Shown: in pieces, positions 14,604-23,336 of the stretch | How the letters are laid out: each line of letters opens with the position of its first letter | Numbering within the stretch: the stretch's first letter is position 1 | NCBI RefSeq assembly: GCF_014803725.1 | Contig: NZ_JAAVBE010000018.1 | Coordinates: forward strand, 1-52,030 | From: Desulfovibrio sp. | GTDB lineage: Bacteria > Desulfobacterota > Desulfovibrionia > Desulfovibrionales > Desulfovibrionaceae | Direction of reading: 5' to 3' | DNA: 52,030 nt | The notes under the pieces: generated by a model | What the model was told of the DNA's origin: nothing | The model's input: only the letters and a program-made list of their open reading frames with translations | Databases searched by the model: none | Position numbers and translations under genes: made by a program

Positions 14604-16571
14604 CTATGCCTCCGCCTTCCAGATACATTCAATGACGCTCTGGCCGAGTTCGTCATACTGCTCGGCGCGGGCCGCCATGTCGCGCGATTCCGCCAGCGCG
14701 CGGGCACTTTCCTCATCCATGCGGCCGGAGGCCGTCATCTCCTCCAGCTTTTGCAGCGTGGCGGCGTCGGCCGCGTCGCGCGCGCCCTGAGCATCATGGG
14801 CTTCCACGTCCGGCGCGGGGGCGTAGTTCTCCCGCTGCTCCACGGCAAAGTTGACATTGGGGCGGCCGGTGCTTATGCTTTCTTTGCCCTTTGCCTCCGG
14901 GACGAGTGATTTAAGACCTCCCCCGGCAGTATCTTGGTAGTTAGGGGATTTGCCTCCATGTGAGGGTTCTCTCCCGCCAAGGAAGTAAGGGGCTTTTCTT
15001 TTTTCTGATAGCCCGTAGCCGTCAGTACCGGTGCGAAAAACGGTTATCAGCGTGGGCGAGTCGTGCCCCTTCTTCCGCTTGGCAATGGCATATACCGTGC
15101 GCGTTCCGTCGCCGTTGTCTATCGTCCAACGGGTTTCCCGCTTTGCCATCTGTCGCGTGGCTTCCTGAACAGGCTCAAACTCCCGGATGCGCTGCGGCAT
15201 CCCGACAATATCCTCGCGCGTCACCTGAAAGCGCGGGTCCGCTTTGCTTTTTTCGCCGTGCCGCCAGAGGATTTTGACTAGCCCCCAGCCCCGGCTGCCA
15301 TGAGTTTTCACAAAAGCGTCATCCTTGACGATGATTTCACCCTCGGGCCCTTCCACTCCCGGGCCGCGCTCCACAAGGATGCGCTCAAATTCCGGCGAGG
15401 AGAGTGAGGCGAGCACCTCATCCGCAGGGCCGCCCAGCGGATTCTCGCGCACCGTGTCATAGGCCCGGCCCAGCGCCTGCGATTCCCTGAGCACCGGGCC
15501 CACGTCCACGGGACGGCCGTCGCTCACGTCGGAAACCGCCTTTTCCATGGCGCGGGCGGCGTCGCGCTTGTCGCGCCCCGTCAGGGAGGCGCGGGCCATG
15601 TCCGCGTCGTCATTGCGCGGGAGGTGAAAGTCATCCTCCATGCGGGCCACATCTTCGCCGCCGCCTACGCGGGCAAGGAAGTCATTGTCCGGCGTTCCGA
15701 ACTCCCCGGCATCCTGCTGCGGCCGGGCATTGGGGGCAGGCTCGGCACCTTCCATGCGCCGCGTCAGCCCCTCCAGCCGTGCAAGCCGCTTTGCGCCCAC
15801 ATAGCCCGCGAGAGCACCGCCCGCGCTCCCCATGCCCGCGCCGATGATTGCGCCGAATATCGTGTCCAGCATGAGATCGGTAAAGCCGACGTCCTCGCCG
15901 CGCGCCGCAAGATCGGGCAAGACAATGGCATCCGCCAGGGCATTGCCCAGCGCGCCCTCGACGATGCCCGCCTTCATGCCCGCGATTGCCCCGGCTTTGG
16001 CGGCAGCGCCCGCGCCGGCCGCCGCGCGCAAGGCCGCCTGCGCCTTTACCGCGCCCCCGGCGAAGGAAACGAAATTCACCGGGTCCGGCAGGCTGCCGAT
16101 GAGCATGGCCCCGAAGCCAAGGCTGCGCGTGAGCAGGCCGTACGAGGCGTCCCCAGCGGTCACCACCTGTTCCCGGTAGCGGCGCTCGTCGTAATTTTCC
16201 GCCATGATGCGGGCTCGGGTCTGGGTCATGTCGGGCCGGTACTCCATGCCCTTGCGGAACCAGGGCGACGCTTCCCATGATTCCTTGGACATGGCGCGGG
16301 CGTGGGTCATGCCTGCGGCTTCCGGCGTCATGCCCTGCGCGAGCAGCATTTGCGCGTTCTGGCGGTACTCCTCGTCCGCCGTGCCTTCACGGCGTTCCGC
16401 GTCCATGATGTCCGTTTCTTCAAGGATGCGCCCGGTAGTGGTGCGCTCAAAGCCCTGCGCCACATGCGCGCCGAGGTATTCGGAGCGCGTGGGCGTCTGG
16501 AGGAGGCCAGAAGCGCCCGTGTACTGGTCGATGCTGACGCCCTGCAAACGGTCAAAAGCGTGGCCCATCAT
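14604..16571 (-). CDS. internal virion-type protein with BECR (Barnase/EndoU/RelE-like) nuclease-like domain, 655 aa
   Basis: Residues 1-300 are helical with alanine/glycine-rich segments (ALRAAAGAGAAAKAGAIAGM and later FGAIIGAGMGSAGGALAGYV) that could cross or breach a membrane, as in phage ejection proteins. Residues about 410-525 look like a phage BECR-fold nuclease of the PBECR type: DDAFVKTHGSRGWGLVKI, then VTREDIVGMPQRIREFEP, then ETRWTIDNGDGTRTVYAIAK and LITVFRTG, giving the His, Arg/Lys and Thr positions and strand order of that group. The ATG overlaps the upstream stop (ATGA, 16568-16571) with GGAGG ahead. It may be an effector RNase or DNase delivered with the DNA; that is inference. 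Confidence 0.6.
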   Translation of the reverse strand: MMGHAFDRLQGVSIDQYTGASGLLQTPTRSEYLGAHVAQGFERTTTGRILEETDIMDAERREGTADEEYRQNAQMLLAQGMTPEAAGMTHARAMSKESWEASPWFRKGMEYRPDMTQTRARIMAENYDERRYREQVVTAGDASYGLLTRSLGFGAMLIGSLPDPVNFVSFAGGAVKAQAALRAAAGAGAAAKAGAIAGMKAGIVEGALGNALADAIVLPDLAARGEDVGFTDLMLDTIFGAIIGAGMGSAGGALAGYVGAKRLARLEGLTRRMEGAEPAPNARPQQDAGEFGTPDNDFLARVGGGEDVARMEDDFHLPRNDDADMARASLTGRDKRDAARAMEKAVSDVSDGRPVDVGPVLRESQALGRAYDTVRENPLGGPADEVLASLSSPEFERILVERGPGVEGPEGEIIVKDDAFVKTHGSRGWGLVKILWRHGEKSKADPRFQVTREDIVGMPQRIREFEPVQEATRQMAKRETRWTIDNGDGTRTVYAIAKRKKGHDSPTLITVFRTGTDGYGLSEKRKAPYFLGGREPSHGGKSPNYQDTAGGGLKSLVPEAKGKESISTGRPNVNFAVEQRENYAPAPDVEAHDAQGARDAADAATLQKLEEMTASGRMDEESARALAESRDMAARAEQYDELGQSVIECIWKAEA

Positions 16572-19270
16572 AGCTCTGCCTCCAGCCCCGCCATGTCGTC
16601 GTCGAAGGATTCCGCCACTTGCTGCAGGCGCGCCTTGCGCTCCGCCCCTTCCTTGACAATGGTGGCAATCTCAAAAGATAGGGGCGTGCCGTCTCCATAA
16701 ACGACGGGGCGCCCGTGCTGCGGGTCAATGAGCGTCACCCTTGTGCCCGTTTCGTCCGACACGAACACGCCCCGCTCGATGAGGCCGGACAGGTTGGCGC
16801 GGTCGAGGCACCCCTGCTGCGTATCCTCGGGCACACCGGCAAGCAGCTTCTCCCGCAGGTCCTCGCGCACGTCCCTTGTGGCGTCCAGCACGTCGTCCAC
16901 ATCATAGGCGGCGTTGCGCGGCAGCATGAGGAAGCACTCCCCGTTGGCCGCGCTTTCAAAAGCCTTGTTAAAGTCCTCAAGGTTGCCGCCCAGCTTCACA
17001 TAATTGGTGAGCATGGTTTCCATGCCCTGCCCGAAGCGGCGCATAGCCTCATTGGCCGGGAAGGCGCGGGAGAGCGTGAGCACATCCTTGAGCAGCCTGT
17101 TTTCGGCGGCGGCGTCCACGGCAGCCTGCTTCGCGTCCTTGTCCAGCCCCGGAATGTCCCCGTCCTTCACCTCCAGAGCCGTGAGCGCGAGCCCCATGCT
17201 TTTTTCGTTCATGACGCCAAGCACTGGCAGGAGAGTGACCACCTGTTCGGGCACCTGCATTTCATGCAATGCCTGCCGCGCATAGGGGCCGTAGGTTTTG
17301 CTGAGCTCCCCGAGCCACGCCACCCGCGACACCGGGGCGTCCAGCTTGTCATAGGCCGCCTTGAGCTGCCTTGCCTGTTCCACCGGCAGCACGCGCGGCT
17401 CAAAGGCAAGGCCCGCGCCTATGCGCTCCTGAAGCTCAAGGGAGCGGCGCACGCGCTCCTGCGGGGGCATCTCGCCCTGCATGGCCGGGAGCGCCGACAC
17501 ACTGGCGGCCGGGTCCTTGATGAACGCGGCCTGCTTTTGGGCCAGCACCCTGACCACATTGTCGCGCATGGCCGTGGCCGACTTGGCATTGTCCGGGGTC
17601 ACCATGCTGTCGAGCTGCGCATGAACCGCCGCGCCCTGCTCGGCAAGGGGAAGGTCGTTCACGTCATTGAGCGCGCTGTGGGCCGTGCGGGCAAGCTCGA
17701 GACGCCCGGAAAGCTCCGCCGCCTCCAAGGCAAACCCGAGGGAACGCAAGGCCGTCACGTCCTTTTCCGCCGCCGTGAAGTCGCCCTTCTCAAGGCCGTA
17801 TTCCAGATGATTGCCGAAAGCCTGCGTGGTCAGCCCGGCTTCCTGCGCCTGCTCGCGGCGGGCGTGGTCGATCTTGCCCTGAAGTTGCATCAGCTCAGCA
17901 GGGGGAAGCATTGCCTCCGGCCCGGAGCGTGCGAGGGCAAGGGCCTGCTCTTTCTCTTTGGCATAGCGCCCGCGTTGGGAGCTTAGGAGGCGTTGCCTGC
18001 CCGCTTCGTCCTTCTGTTCGGCAAGCGCCGTCCTGAACTCGCCGGGACGACCGCGCAGCTCGTAGGTGGCCGTGATGAACTGTTCAAGCTGCGCCTGCTT
18101 GTCCGCGCCCTTGTCCACCATGCCCCAGGCTTCCCGCAGGATGCGTTTTGCGCCGGCGGGGCCGTGCTGAATGGCCGTGGAAAGCATCACTTCCCGCATG
18201 GCCGCATTGTCCCCAAAGGCGGCGAAAAGCTCGCTTCCCTTGAGGCGCTGTTCAATTGGGCGCAAGTATTGGCTCGTAAGGTGTTCCCGCTGTGCCTGAA
18301 CCATCTCCGCCCGCAGGGGGCCATTGGCCGCCTGTCTGAAGGCATTGTCGAATTCCTCGGAACCCACGGCATACTTGCCGCCGCCAAGCGCCTCATGGAG
18401 TTTTGGGTGTGTGGTTTTCAGCGATTCCATGAAGCTGTTGGCCGTGCCCTTGCCGCCTCTGTTGTTGAACTGGAAAAGCCCGTAGGACTTGGAGCCGCCC
18501 GTGTCCCGAGAGATGGCGCCGGGGTCCATGGCCGATTCATGCACCGCGGCGAGCGAGCCCACGCCGCCGTAACCGCTGGCCTGGTCAAGCGCGATCTGTG
18601 CTCCGGCCACATTCTTGCGGGCGAGCAGGGCGTCGATTGTCACGCCCGCCACCTTGCGGTTCAGGTCCGCCTCCATGGCGCGGTGGTCGAGGCCGGGCGT
18701 CATGTCCGCCATGCGCTGCTTGAGCCCGGCGAGGCTGTGCTGCACAAATTCGGCGTTGCCCGGGTCATTGGCGATGGCGTTGAGCGTCTCGCTCATGTCG
18801 CCTTCAAAGACGCTCTTTTGCCATACCTCCTTCTCGCGCCGCCCATAGGCCTGCCCCTGCTCGGTAAAGTGGAGCCCGGTCGCGGCCGCGTCCCGCAAAA
18901 ACATCTCCCGCGCCCGGCCGGAAAACTGGTCGGCCAGCGGCTGGGCGGCCTCGCGCGCGAACGCGTCAAAATGCTCGCCCGCGTTCACGGCGTCCTTGCC
19001 CTTGTTCTCCGTGGTGTAACGCTCGCGCTCCTCGGAGAGCTGCCGCCGGTAATCGTTCAGGGCCTGGGCCACGGCCGTGCTCTGGTCCTTCACATATTCG
19101 CGGAAACCGACTTCCGTTATCTGCATCCCGGCCTTGGCCATCTCATTGATGATGTCCGCGTCGGTCGAGCGCCCGGCGTCCCGGATGAGCGGTTGCGCAA
19201 AGCCAGCGTCAATGCCCCCGGCATGGATATTCCGGGGCGGCGTACTGTAATGCTGAATGCGTATTGCCAT
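16568..19270 (-). CDS. internal virion-type protein with murein transglycosylase-like domain, 900 aa
   Basis: A 900-residue protein, largely helical and charged. Around residues 235-400 lies a lysozyme/SLT-like segment: AAVHESAMDPGAISRDTGG followed by SKSYGLFQFNNRGGKG, matching the 'ES.fdP.AIS...G.s.GLfQ' signature with Glu near residue 242 as the likely catalytic acid. Podovirus ejection proteins (T7 gp16 type) carry such domains to open the peptidoglycan during DNA entry. It is first of three genes that overlap or nearly touch. GAGAAGG lies before the ATG. The 425-base gap upstream (19271-19695) holds iteron copy C and no clear gene. Confidence 0.65.
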   Translation of the reverse strand: MAIRIQHYSTPPRNIHAGGIDAGFAQPLIRDAGRSTDADIINEMAKAGMQITEVGFREYVKDQSTAVAQALNDYRRQLSEERERYTTENKGKDAVNAGEHFDAFAREAAQPLADQFSGRAREMFLRDAAATGLHFTEQGQAYGRREKEVWQKSVFEGDMSETLNAIANDPGNAEFVQHSLAGLKQRMADMTPGLDHRAMEADLNRKVAGVTIDALLARKNVAGAQIALDQASGYGGVGSLAAVHESAMDPGAISRDTGGSKSYGLFQFNNRGGKGTANSFMESLKTTHPKLHEALGGGKYAVGSEEFDNAFRQAANGPLRAEMVQAQREHLTSQYLRPIEQRLKGSELFAAFGDNAAMREVMLSTAIQHGPAGAKRILREAWGMVDKGADKQAQLEQFITATYELRGRPGEFRTALAEQKDEAGRQRLLSSQRGRYAKEKEQALALARSGPEAMLPPAELMQLQGKIDHARREQAQEAGLTTQAFGNHLEYGLEKGDFTAAEKDVTALRSLGFALEAAELSGRLELARTAHSALNDVNDLPLAEQGAAVHAQLDSMVTPDNAKSATAMRDNVVRVLAQKQAAFIKDPAASVSALPAMQGEMPPQERVRRSLELQERIGAGLAFEPRVLPVEQARQLKAAYDKLDAPVSRVAWLGELSKTYGPYARQALHEMQVPEQVVTLLPVLGVMNEKSMGLALTALEVKDGDIPGLDKDAKQAAVDAAAENRLLKDVLTLSRAFPANEAMRRFGQGMETMLTNYVKLGGNLEDFNKAFESAANGECFLMLPRNAAYDVDDVLDATRDVREDLREKLLAGVPEDTQQGCLDRANLSGLIERGVFVSDETGTRVTLIDPQHGRPVVYGDGTPLSFEIATIVKEGAERKARLQQVAESFDDDMAGLEAEL

Positions 19271-19611
19271 GCTGCCTTCTCATGTGCCCAAAATGTTGTG
19301 TTTGGCCTGATTGCCAAGCTCCCTACTATCAACCGCGATACGCGTGGCGCGCCCCCGTTTGCGGCGCTGTTCGCTTCGGCAGGAGTGGTGTCGGCCGTTC
19401 CTCAAAGCCCATGTCGCACCTGCTCTGCATATTGAGTTTTCGCCCGGTGGCGGCGCAGCGCCCGGACCAATACGCCAACCCCGGCAGCCGCTGCCAGCAG
19501 AGACAGCTAAAGCACCGTAACGGTTCCCCCGGCAGGGATGCGGGAGTGGAGTCCTCGGGCGAAAGGATCGTCCCCACATGCTCCAAATCTTTCCCCTGCG
19601 CTCCCATAAAA

Positions 19612-19646
19612 TGAATTCCGGGATTATTGGGTATATTGGGCATAGG
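19612..19646 (-). repeat. triple 9-bp iteron-like box, copy C
   Basis: Read on the minus strand: TGCCCAATA, TACCCAATA, ATCCCGGAA, TTCAT, preceded by TTTTCAGG about 14 bases upstream. It lies between the primase stop and the first ejection gene. Confidence 0.6.
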
Positions 19647-19695
19647 GTTTCCAACCTGAAAACTCGCTCCAAAATCTTCCCACAAGCCCATTGCT

Positions 19696-22221
19696 TCACC
19701 CCCTCAGCGTGGCGGGGTTCACCTGGTATTGCGGGCTCGGCTTGCGGCCCGGCCCTGCTGGCCGTCCTAGTGGAAGTTCCCGAATAAAGCCGCGCTCCTC
19801 CAATTCCTCGAGGGCAGCCTGTACCACCTCCATATGGGTAAAGATTGAGGTTTGCCCCCGGACCCCGTGGAAGCAATCGCGGGCGCTGAACTGCTGCAAT
19901 GCCCGGCGCCGTATCCATTCAAGGACGCGCTTGCCCCCTTCCAGCCGGTTGTCAGTGCCCATGAGGTCATAAGCGGCTTTGGCATGCGCTGCGAGGAGTG
20001 CGCCCATATAGGCCGCTCTCCTCATGGTCTCGCCGTCTATCTTGGCGTCAGCCGGCCGCTCATGGCCAATCAGATGGAAGAGCGCCGCAATTCTTGCCAC
20101 GGCACCGGGCAACTTGCCGCCCCAGTCGCTCATCCCCTCAAATTCGCCGCCGGGGGCAAGTCCCTTCTCCACGCCAGCGGCGAAGTCATGCCAAAGCCTG
20201 TAGGCGTCCTGTGACAGCTCGAGGCGCATGGGCGCGGGCGGGTCTCCATCCCACTGGCGGGGGAGCAGGTCCAGAATGGCGTTGTGGAACCTGTCCCGCA
20301 CCGGGGCGGGCATCGGGTCTGGTTCCATCTTGCGACGCCCCAGAAGCGATTCAGGCATGAAGTAGAGAAAGCGCCCGTCAAGCCCGCGCCCCCGGAATAC
20401 TCTTGACGCCTCACGCTGCGACAGCGTGACGGGCTGCGGGGATATTCCGAGCGTCAGGCGCGGATGGTCCAGCAGGATGGGCGCGGCCCAGCGCCTATCA
20501 ACGCGAAAGGAATCCCCGGAATGAGCTTTCAGGAAGAGGTCAAGATTCGGGGTTCCCTTGGAATACATGCCGGCAAGGATGTCGAAGATGCCGCCCTCAG
20601 CCGTGAGGATCGCCACACATCCCCCCACATTCTCCATGAGAGCGGCCAGAGCTTCCGGGGTGGTGTTGTCCGCGAGGAGGCGGGGAACGGCCGGGACTTC
20701 GGGAAGCTGTTCTTCCAGCTCCTCAACTTCTGATTGCAGCGCCTGAATCTCTTCAAGACTGGTTTTTTTCGCAGCGCGGGCTCGCGCCGCCTCTATTGCC
20801 TTCTCCATGGTCAGCCGGGCGCTTTTCGCCTTCTTCACCAGCGGGGCCATGTTTTCGGCCATGCGCCGTTCCCACTCCCGCAGAGGGGCGATGCAGCTTT
20901 CAACAACCGCGCTTTTCCTGTTCGCCGGTTCCAAGGGGCAGAGGGTATAAAGGTTCAGCGGTTCCTCGTATCCTTCCCGGATGCGCACCATAAACCGGCC
21001 CTGCGCCGCTGTGGCCAATGCCGCCAGAGCCATCGCCACGGCGATTTCCACGGGCACCTGCTTTTCCTCTGCCAGCGCCGAGCAAAAGTCTCCGAGGATG
21101 GGCGGCAGGCTCGCCGCATCCAGCCCGGGCAGATCATGAGCCGCAAAAGGAACAGGCTCGCCCCAGGTATCTTGCGAGCTGTCCCCGGTGGTGGATGCCG
21201 TGAGTTCAGGGCCCGGCGCGGTCACATTCCAGCGCGCCGCCGCCACGTTGGCGAAGTCCGCAGGGGAGATGGCCGCATCCCGAAGAAATTCCACCACGCG
21301 CTGATAGTCCCAGCCGTCAGCGCCTACCGCGTCCCCGCCGTCCCAGCCGTGAGGCGCGCCCTCTGGAGGCACGGCCACACTCACCGCTGCGGCCCCGGCC
21401 TGTTCCAGCAGGGAGCACACAAGCAACGCCGCCTTGGCTCCCGGTGCGTCCGCATCGGGCCAATACACCACGCGCCGCCCGGCCAATGGCGCAAAGTCCA
21501 TCTGCTTCACGCCGCCGCTTCCTCCGAAAAGCCCGAGGACGGGCACAGTGCCCCCAAGGACGGCCTGCAGGGCATCGGCCTTGCCTTCGCCCTCCACCAG
21601 CACAACGGGGGCCGGAGCGGGCGCTTTTGCGAGCCGTGGCAGTCCATAGAGGGGGCGCGGCGTAGTGAAGCCCTGCCAGCGCCAGCCCTTGACCGTATAG
21701 ACGCGCGGAGCGAACTCCTTGTGCAGCTTGCCCCGACTGTCCATCTCCTGCTTGGTGAACCGGGCCACAAAGCCGAGCAGCCGCCCGGCCGCGTCCTCGT
21801 AACGGTACACGGCGGCGGCTGTTCCGAGGCGGGGGTGCTTGTGTTCGGCAGGAGGGAAGACGCCATCAGGAACGGGCATCACGGCTTGCGGCTTGGCGGC
21901 GGCGGTGTTCGCCCGGGGCGGCAGAGTCTCCACGGGGCGCCCCACCATGTCCCCGAGCAGGCGCGCGGCCTCCACCTGGTTCACGCCGCGTTGCTCGGCC
22001 ACCAGGGAAATGAGATCGCCGCCGCCCTGTCCCGCCGCAAAGTCAGCCCACTTGCCTGAATGGACGTTGACGGAGCAGGAAGCTCCCGGTCCGCCGCCAA
22101 GGTTGCCGCAAACGTATTCGGCCCCGCTGAGCTTGCCACCGGGAAGGAGCCTTTCCAGCAGGCCGGGACAGTGGGCCAGCGCCGCCTCGTTCAATGCCTG
22201 GAAGTCAAGGGCGCTGCTCAT
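19696..22221 (-). CDS. TOPRIM + DUF3987 primase-helicase of the element
   Basis: An 841-residue replication protein. The N-terminus resembles a primase DNA-binding region (WADFAAGQGGGDLISLVAEQ). Residues about 205-280 are a TOPRIM domain (VVLVEGEGKADALQAV with the acidic motif, then VVYWPDADAPGAKAA). From about 360 to 740 is a DUF3987/YfjI-like helicase-type domain with an atypical Walker loop (EPANRKSAVV) and a long coiled coil (EEIQALQSEVEELEEQLPEV). Proteins like this drive autonomous replication of P4-like satellites and prophages. It starts 124 bases after the AlpA-like gene, probably from the same promoter, and is a candidate to bind the iteron-like boxes. Confidence 0.85.
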   Translation of the reverse strand: MSSALDFQALNEAALAHCPGLLERLLPGGKLSGAEYVCGNLGGGPGASCSVNVHSGKWADFAAGQGGGDLISLVAEQRGVNQVEAARLLGDMVGRPVETLPPRANTAAAKPQAVMPVPDGVFPPAEHKHPRLGTAAAVYRYEDAAGRLLGFVARFTKQEMDSRGKLHKEFAPRVYTVKGWRWQGFTTPRPLYGLPRLAKAPAPAPVVLVEGEGKADALQAVLGGTVPVLGLFGGSGGVKQMDFAPLAGRRVVYWPDADAPGAKAALLVCSLLEQAGAAAVSVAVPPEGAPHGWDGGDAVGADGWDYQRVVEFLRDAAISPADFANVAAARWNVTAPGPELTASTTGDSSQDTWGEPVPFAAHDLPGLDAASLPPILGDFCSALAEEKQVPVEIAVAMALAALATAAQGRFMVRIREGYEEPLNLYTLCPLEPANRKSAVVESCIAPLREWERRMAENMAPLVKKAKSARLTMEKAIEAARARAAKKTSLEEIQALQSEVEELEEQLPEVPAVPRLLADNTTPEALAALMENVGGCVAILTAEGGIFDILAGMYSKGTPNLDLFLKAHSGDSFRVDRRWAAPILLDHPRLTLGISPQPVTLSQREASRVFRGRGLDGRFLYFMPESLLGRRKMEPDPMPAPVRDRFHNAILDLLPRQWDGDPPAPMRLELSQDAYRLWHDFAAGVEKGLAPGGEFEGMSDWGGKLPGAVARIAALFHLIGHERPADAKIDGETMRRAAYMGALLAAHAKAAYDLMGTDNRLEGGKRVLEWIRRRALQQFSARDCFHGVRGQTSIFTHMEVVQAALEELEERGFIRELPLGRPAGPGRKPSPQYQVNPATLRG

Positions 22222-22344
22222 GCCAGCCCCCTTGAGGCTTGAAAATTGCCCGCACTTGGTGCATACTCTCTTCCAGAGAGTCCTTTGAGCTCCTGTCCTT
22301 TCGTGCCGCCCTGAACGCCATCGGGGCGGCTTCTCATTTCAGGG

Positions 22345-22599
22345 CTATTTGTTGTCATTCCGCACCCCCGCCACGCCGTGTTCAAGGTAGGCCGCGATGT
22401 CCTGGGCTCGCCAGCCGACGGCCCGTGGGCCGAGTTGAACAGACCGGGGAAAGGTGCCTCGCTTCATCCCCGTATAAATGGCGCTGGTGCAAAGCCCGGT
22501 GAGCTCCTGCACCTCGGGGCGTCGCAAGATGCGGTTCGCGGTGAGCGGGGGCGGCGTGGGTGTGGTGGAGGCGGTGGAGTGGGTTTTCGCCTGAGACAT
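22345..22599 (-). CDS. AlpA-family helix-turn-helix regulator
   Basis: An 84-residue protein; after a Thr/Pro-rich leader (MSQAKTHSTASTTPTPPPLT) comes the AlpA/CP4-57 pattern: ILRRPEVQELTGLCTSAIYT, then GTFPRSVQLGPRAVGWRAQD and IAAYLE. AlpA-like proteins switch on integrase, excision or replication genes in P4-like elements. The start at 22599 is set by AAGGAG about 10 bases upstream; the frame is open to 22809 but without a ribosome site. It is the first gene of the primase transcript, driven by the promoter at 22834-22862. Confidence 0.85.
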   Translation of the reverse strand: MSQAKTHSTASTTPTPPPLTANRILRRPEVQELTGLCTSAIYTGMKRGTFPRSVQLGPRAVGWRAQDIAAYLEHGVAGVRNDNK

Positions 22600-22833
22600 A
22601 AGGGAAGGCTCCTTTGCCCCAGGGCCGGGCTGGCTATGCCGCCCCCTTACCCGTTGCGTTGCAATGCAACGAGTTTTGCGGCATAGAAACAGCAGACGGC
22701 CCCTCGGGGCGGTTTTGACGCTCGGGTGGTGCCTTGCTACTGGTTTGCCGCCCGGCGGGAAGTGTTGGGGCCATTCGGCCCGGCTCTTGGCGGCAGGGTG
22801 TTGCAGCACCTTGCCGCCTTCTTTCGCGCAAGC

Positions 22834-22862
22834 TATAGCACGTCCATGTTGCTCTTTGTCAA
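22834..22862 (-). promoter_or_regulatory. promoter of the AlpA-primase transcript
   Basis: On the minus strand TTGACA (22857-22862) and GCTATA (22834-22839), spaced 17 bases, about 235 bases ahead of the AlpA-like start. It lies at the edge of an AT-rich stretch (22840-23040). Confidence 0.5.
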
Positions 22863-22887
22863 TAAAAAGAAAATACTAAAATGTACC

Positions 22888-22920
22888 AAATGGTTTATCA
22901 GGTGTTGGTATAAATCATTT
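22888..22920. promoter_or_regulatory. inverted repeat upstream of the promoter, candidate operator
   Basis: AAATGGTTTAT (22888-22898) and ATAAATCATTT (22910-22920) are complementary at 10 of 11 positions around an 11-base spacer. It sits just upstream of the -35 box in the AT-rich control region between integrase and AlpA-like gene. Confidence 0.4.
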
Positions 22921-22980
22921 CATAAGAGAAATCTCCCTTGGTAACTATCAAAAATAACTGGATTTGCATGAATACTTGCC

Positions 22981-23058
22981 TTATTCGCTATTTGTATCCA
23001 TTTGTTCATGAATTTTTTTTCGCCAATCCACTTTGCGAAACAATATATCCGCTCTCAT
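22981..23058 (-). CDS. possible 25-aa peptide
   Basis: A short frame from ATG 23058 (GGGGAAGAG just upstream) encoding a basic peptide that starts MRADILFRKVDWRKK and ends DTNSE. It lies in the 22600-23336 interval, which otherwise holds the promoter, the operator-like repeat and iteron copy D. Too short to judge; it may be chance or the tail of a decayed regulator gene. Confidence 0.25.
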   Translation of the reverse strand: MRADILFRKVDWRKKIHEQMDTNSE

Positions 23059-23210
23059 CTCTTCCCCGGGGCGGCAAGGGTGTCCGCCCTTGTCCGCATG
23101 GTTCATGACGCCATGCCTAGCCGGGGAAATGGGAAATCTGTTTCCTGTCCTTCGCCGTGTCCGCGCGCAGGGGCGTGTGGTTTCCCTTCGCTCATTCCCC
23201 AAAAAATGAA

Positions 23211-23242
23211 TTTTGGGAATAATGGGCATATTGGGTATTAGA
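23211..23242 (-). repeat. triple 9-bp iteron-like box, copy D
   Basis: Read on the minus strand: TACCCAATA, TGCCCATTA, TTCCCAAAA, TTCAT, with TTTTTTCAGGG about 14 bases upstream. It lies 95 bases beyond the integrase stop. Confidence 0.65.
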
Positions 23243-23336
23243 TTTTCACCCTGAAAAAAACGCGCTCCCTGCTTCCCTCTCCTGCCTGGTCGAGCGGGGC
23301 GCTCGCCCACGGCTTTGCGTCTGCAAAGTATAGGGG

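Noticed and set aside
22307..22332. GC-rich hairpin between the AlpA-like and primase genes as a terminator
   Set aside because: The stem is good but no T-run follows in the direction of transcription, and the primase very probably depends on read-through from the AlpA-like gene.
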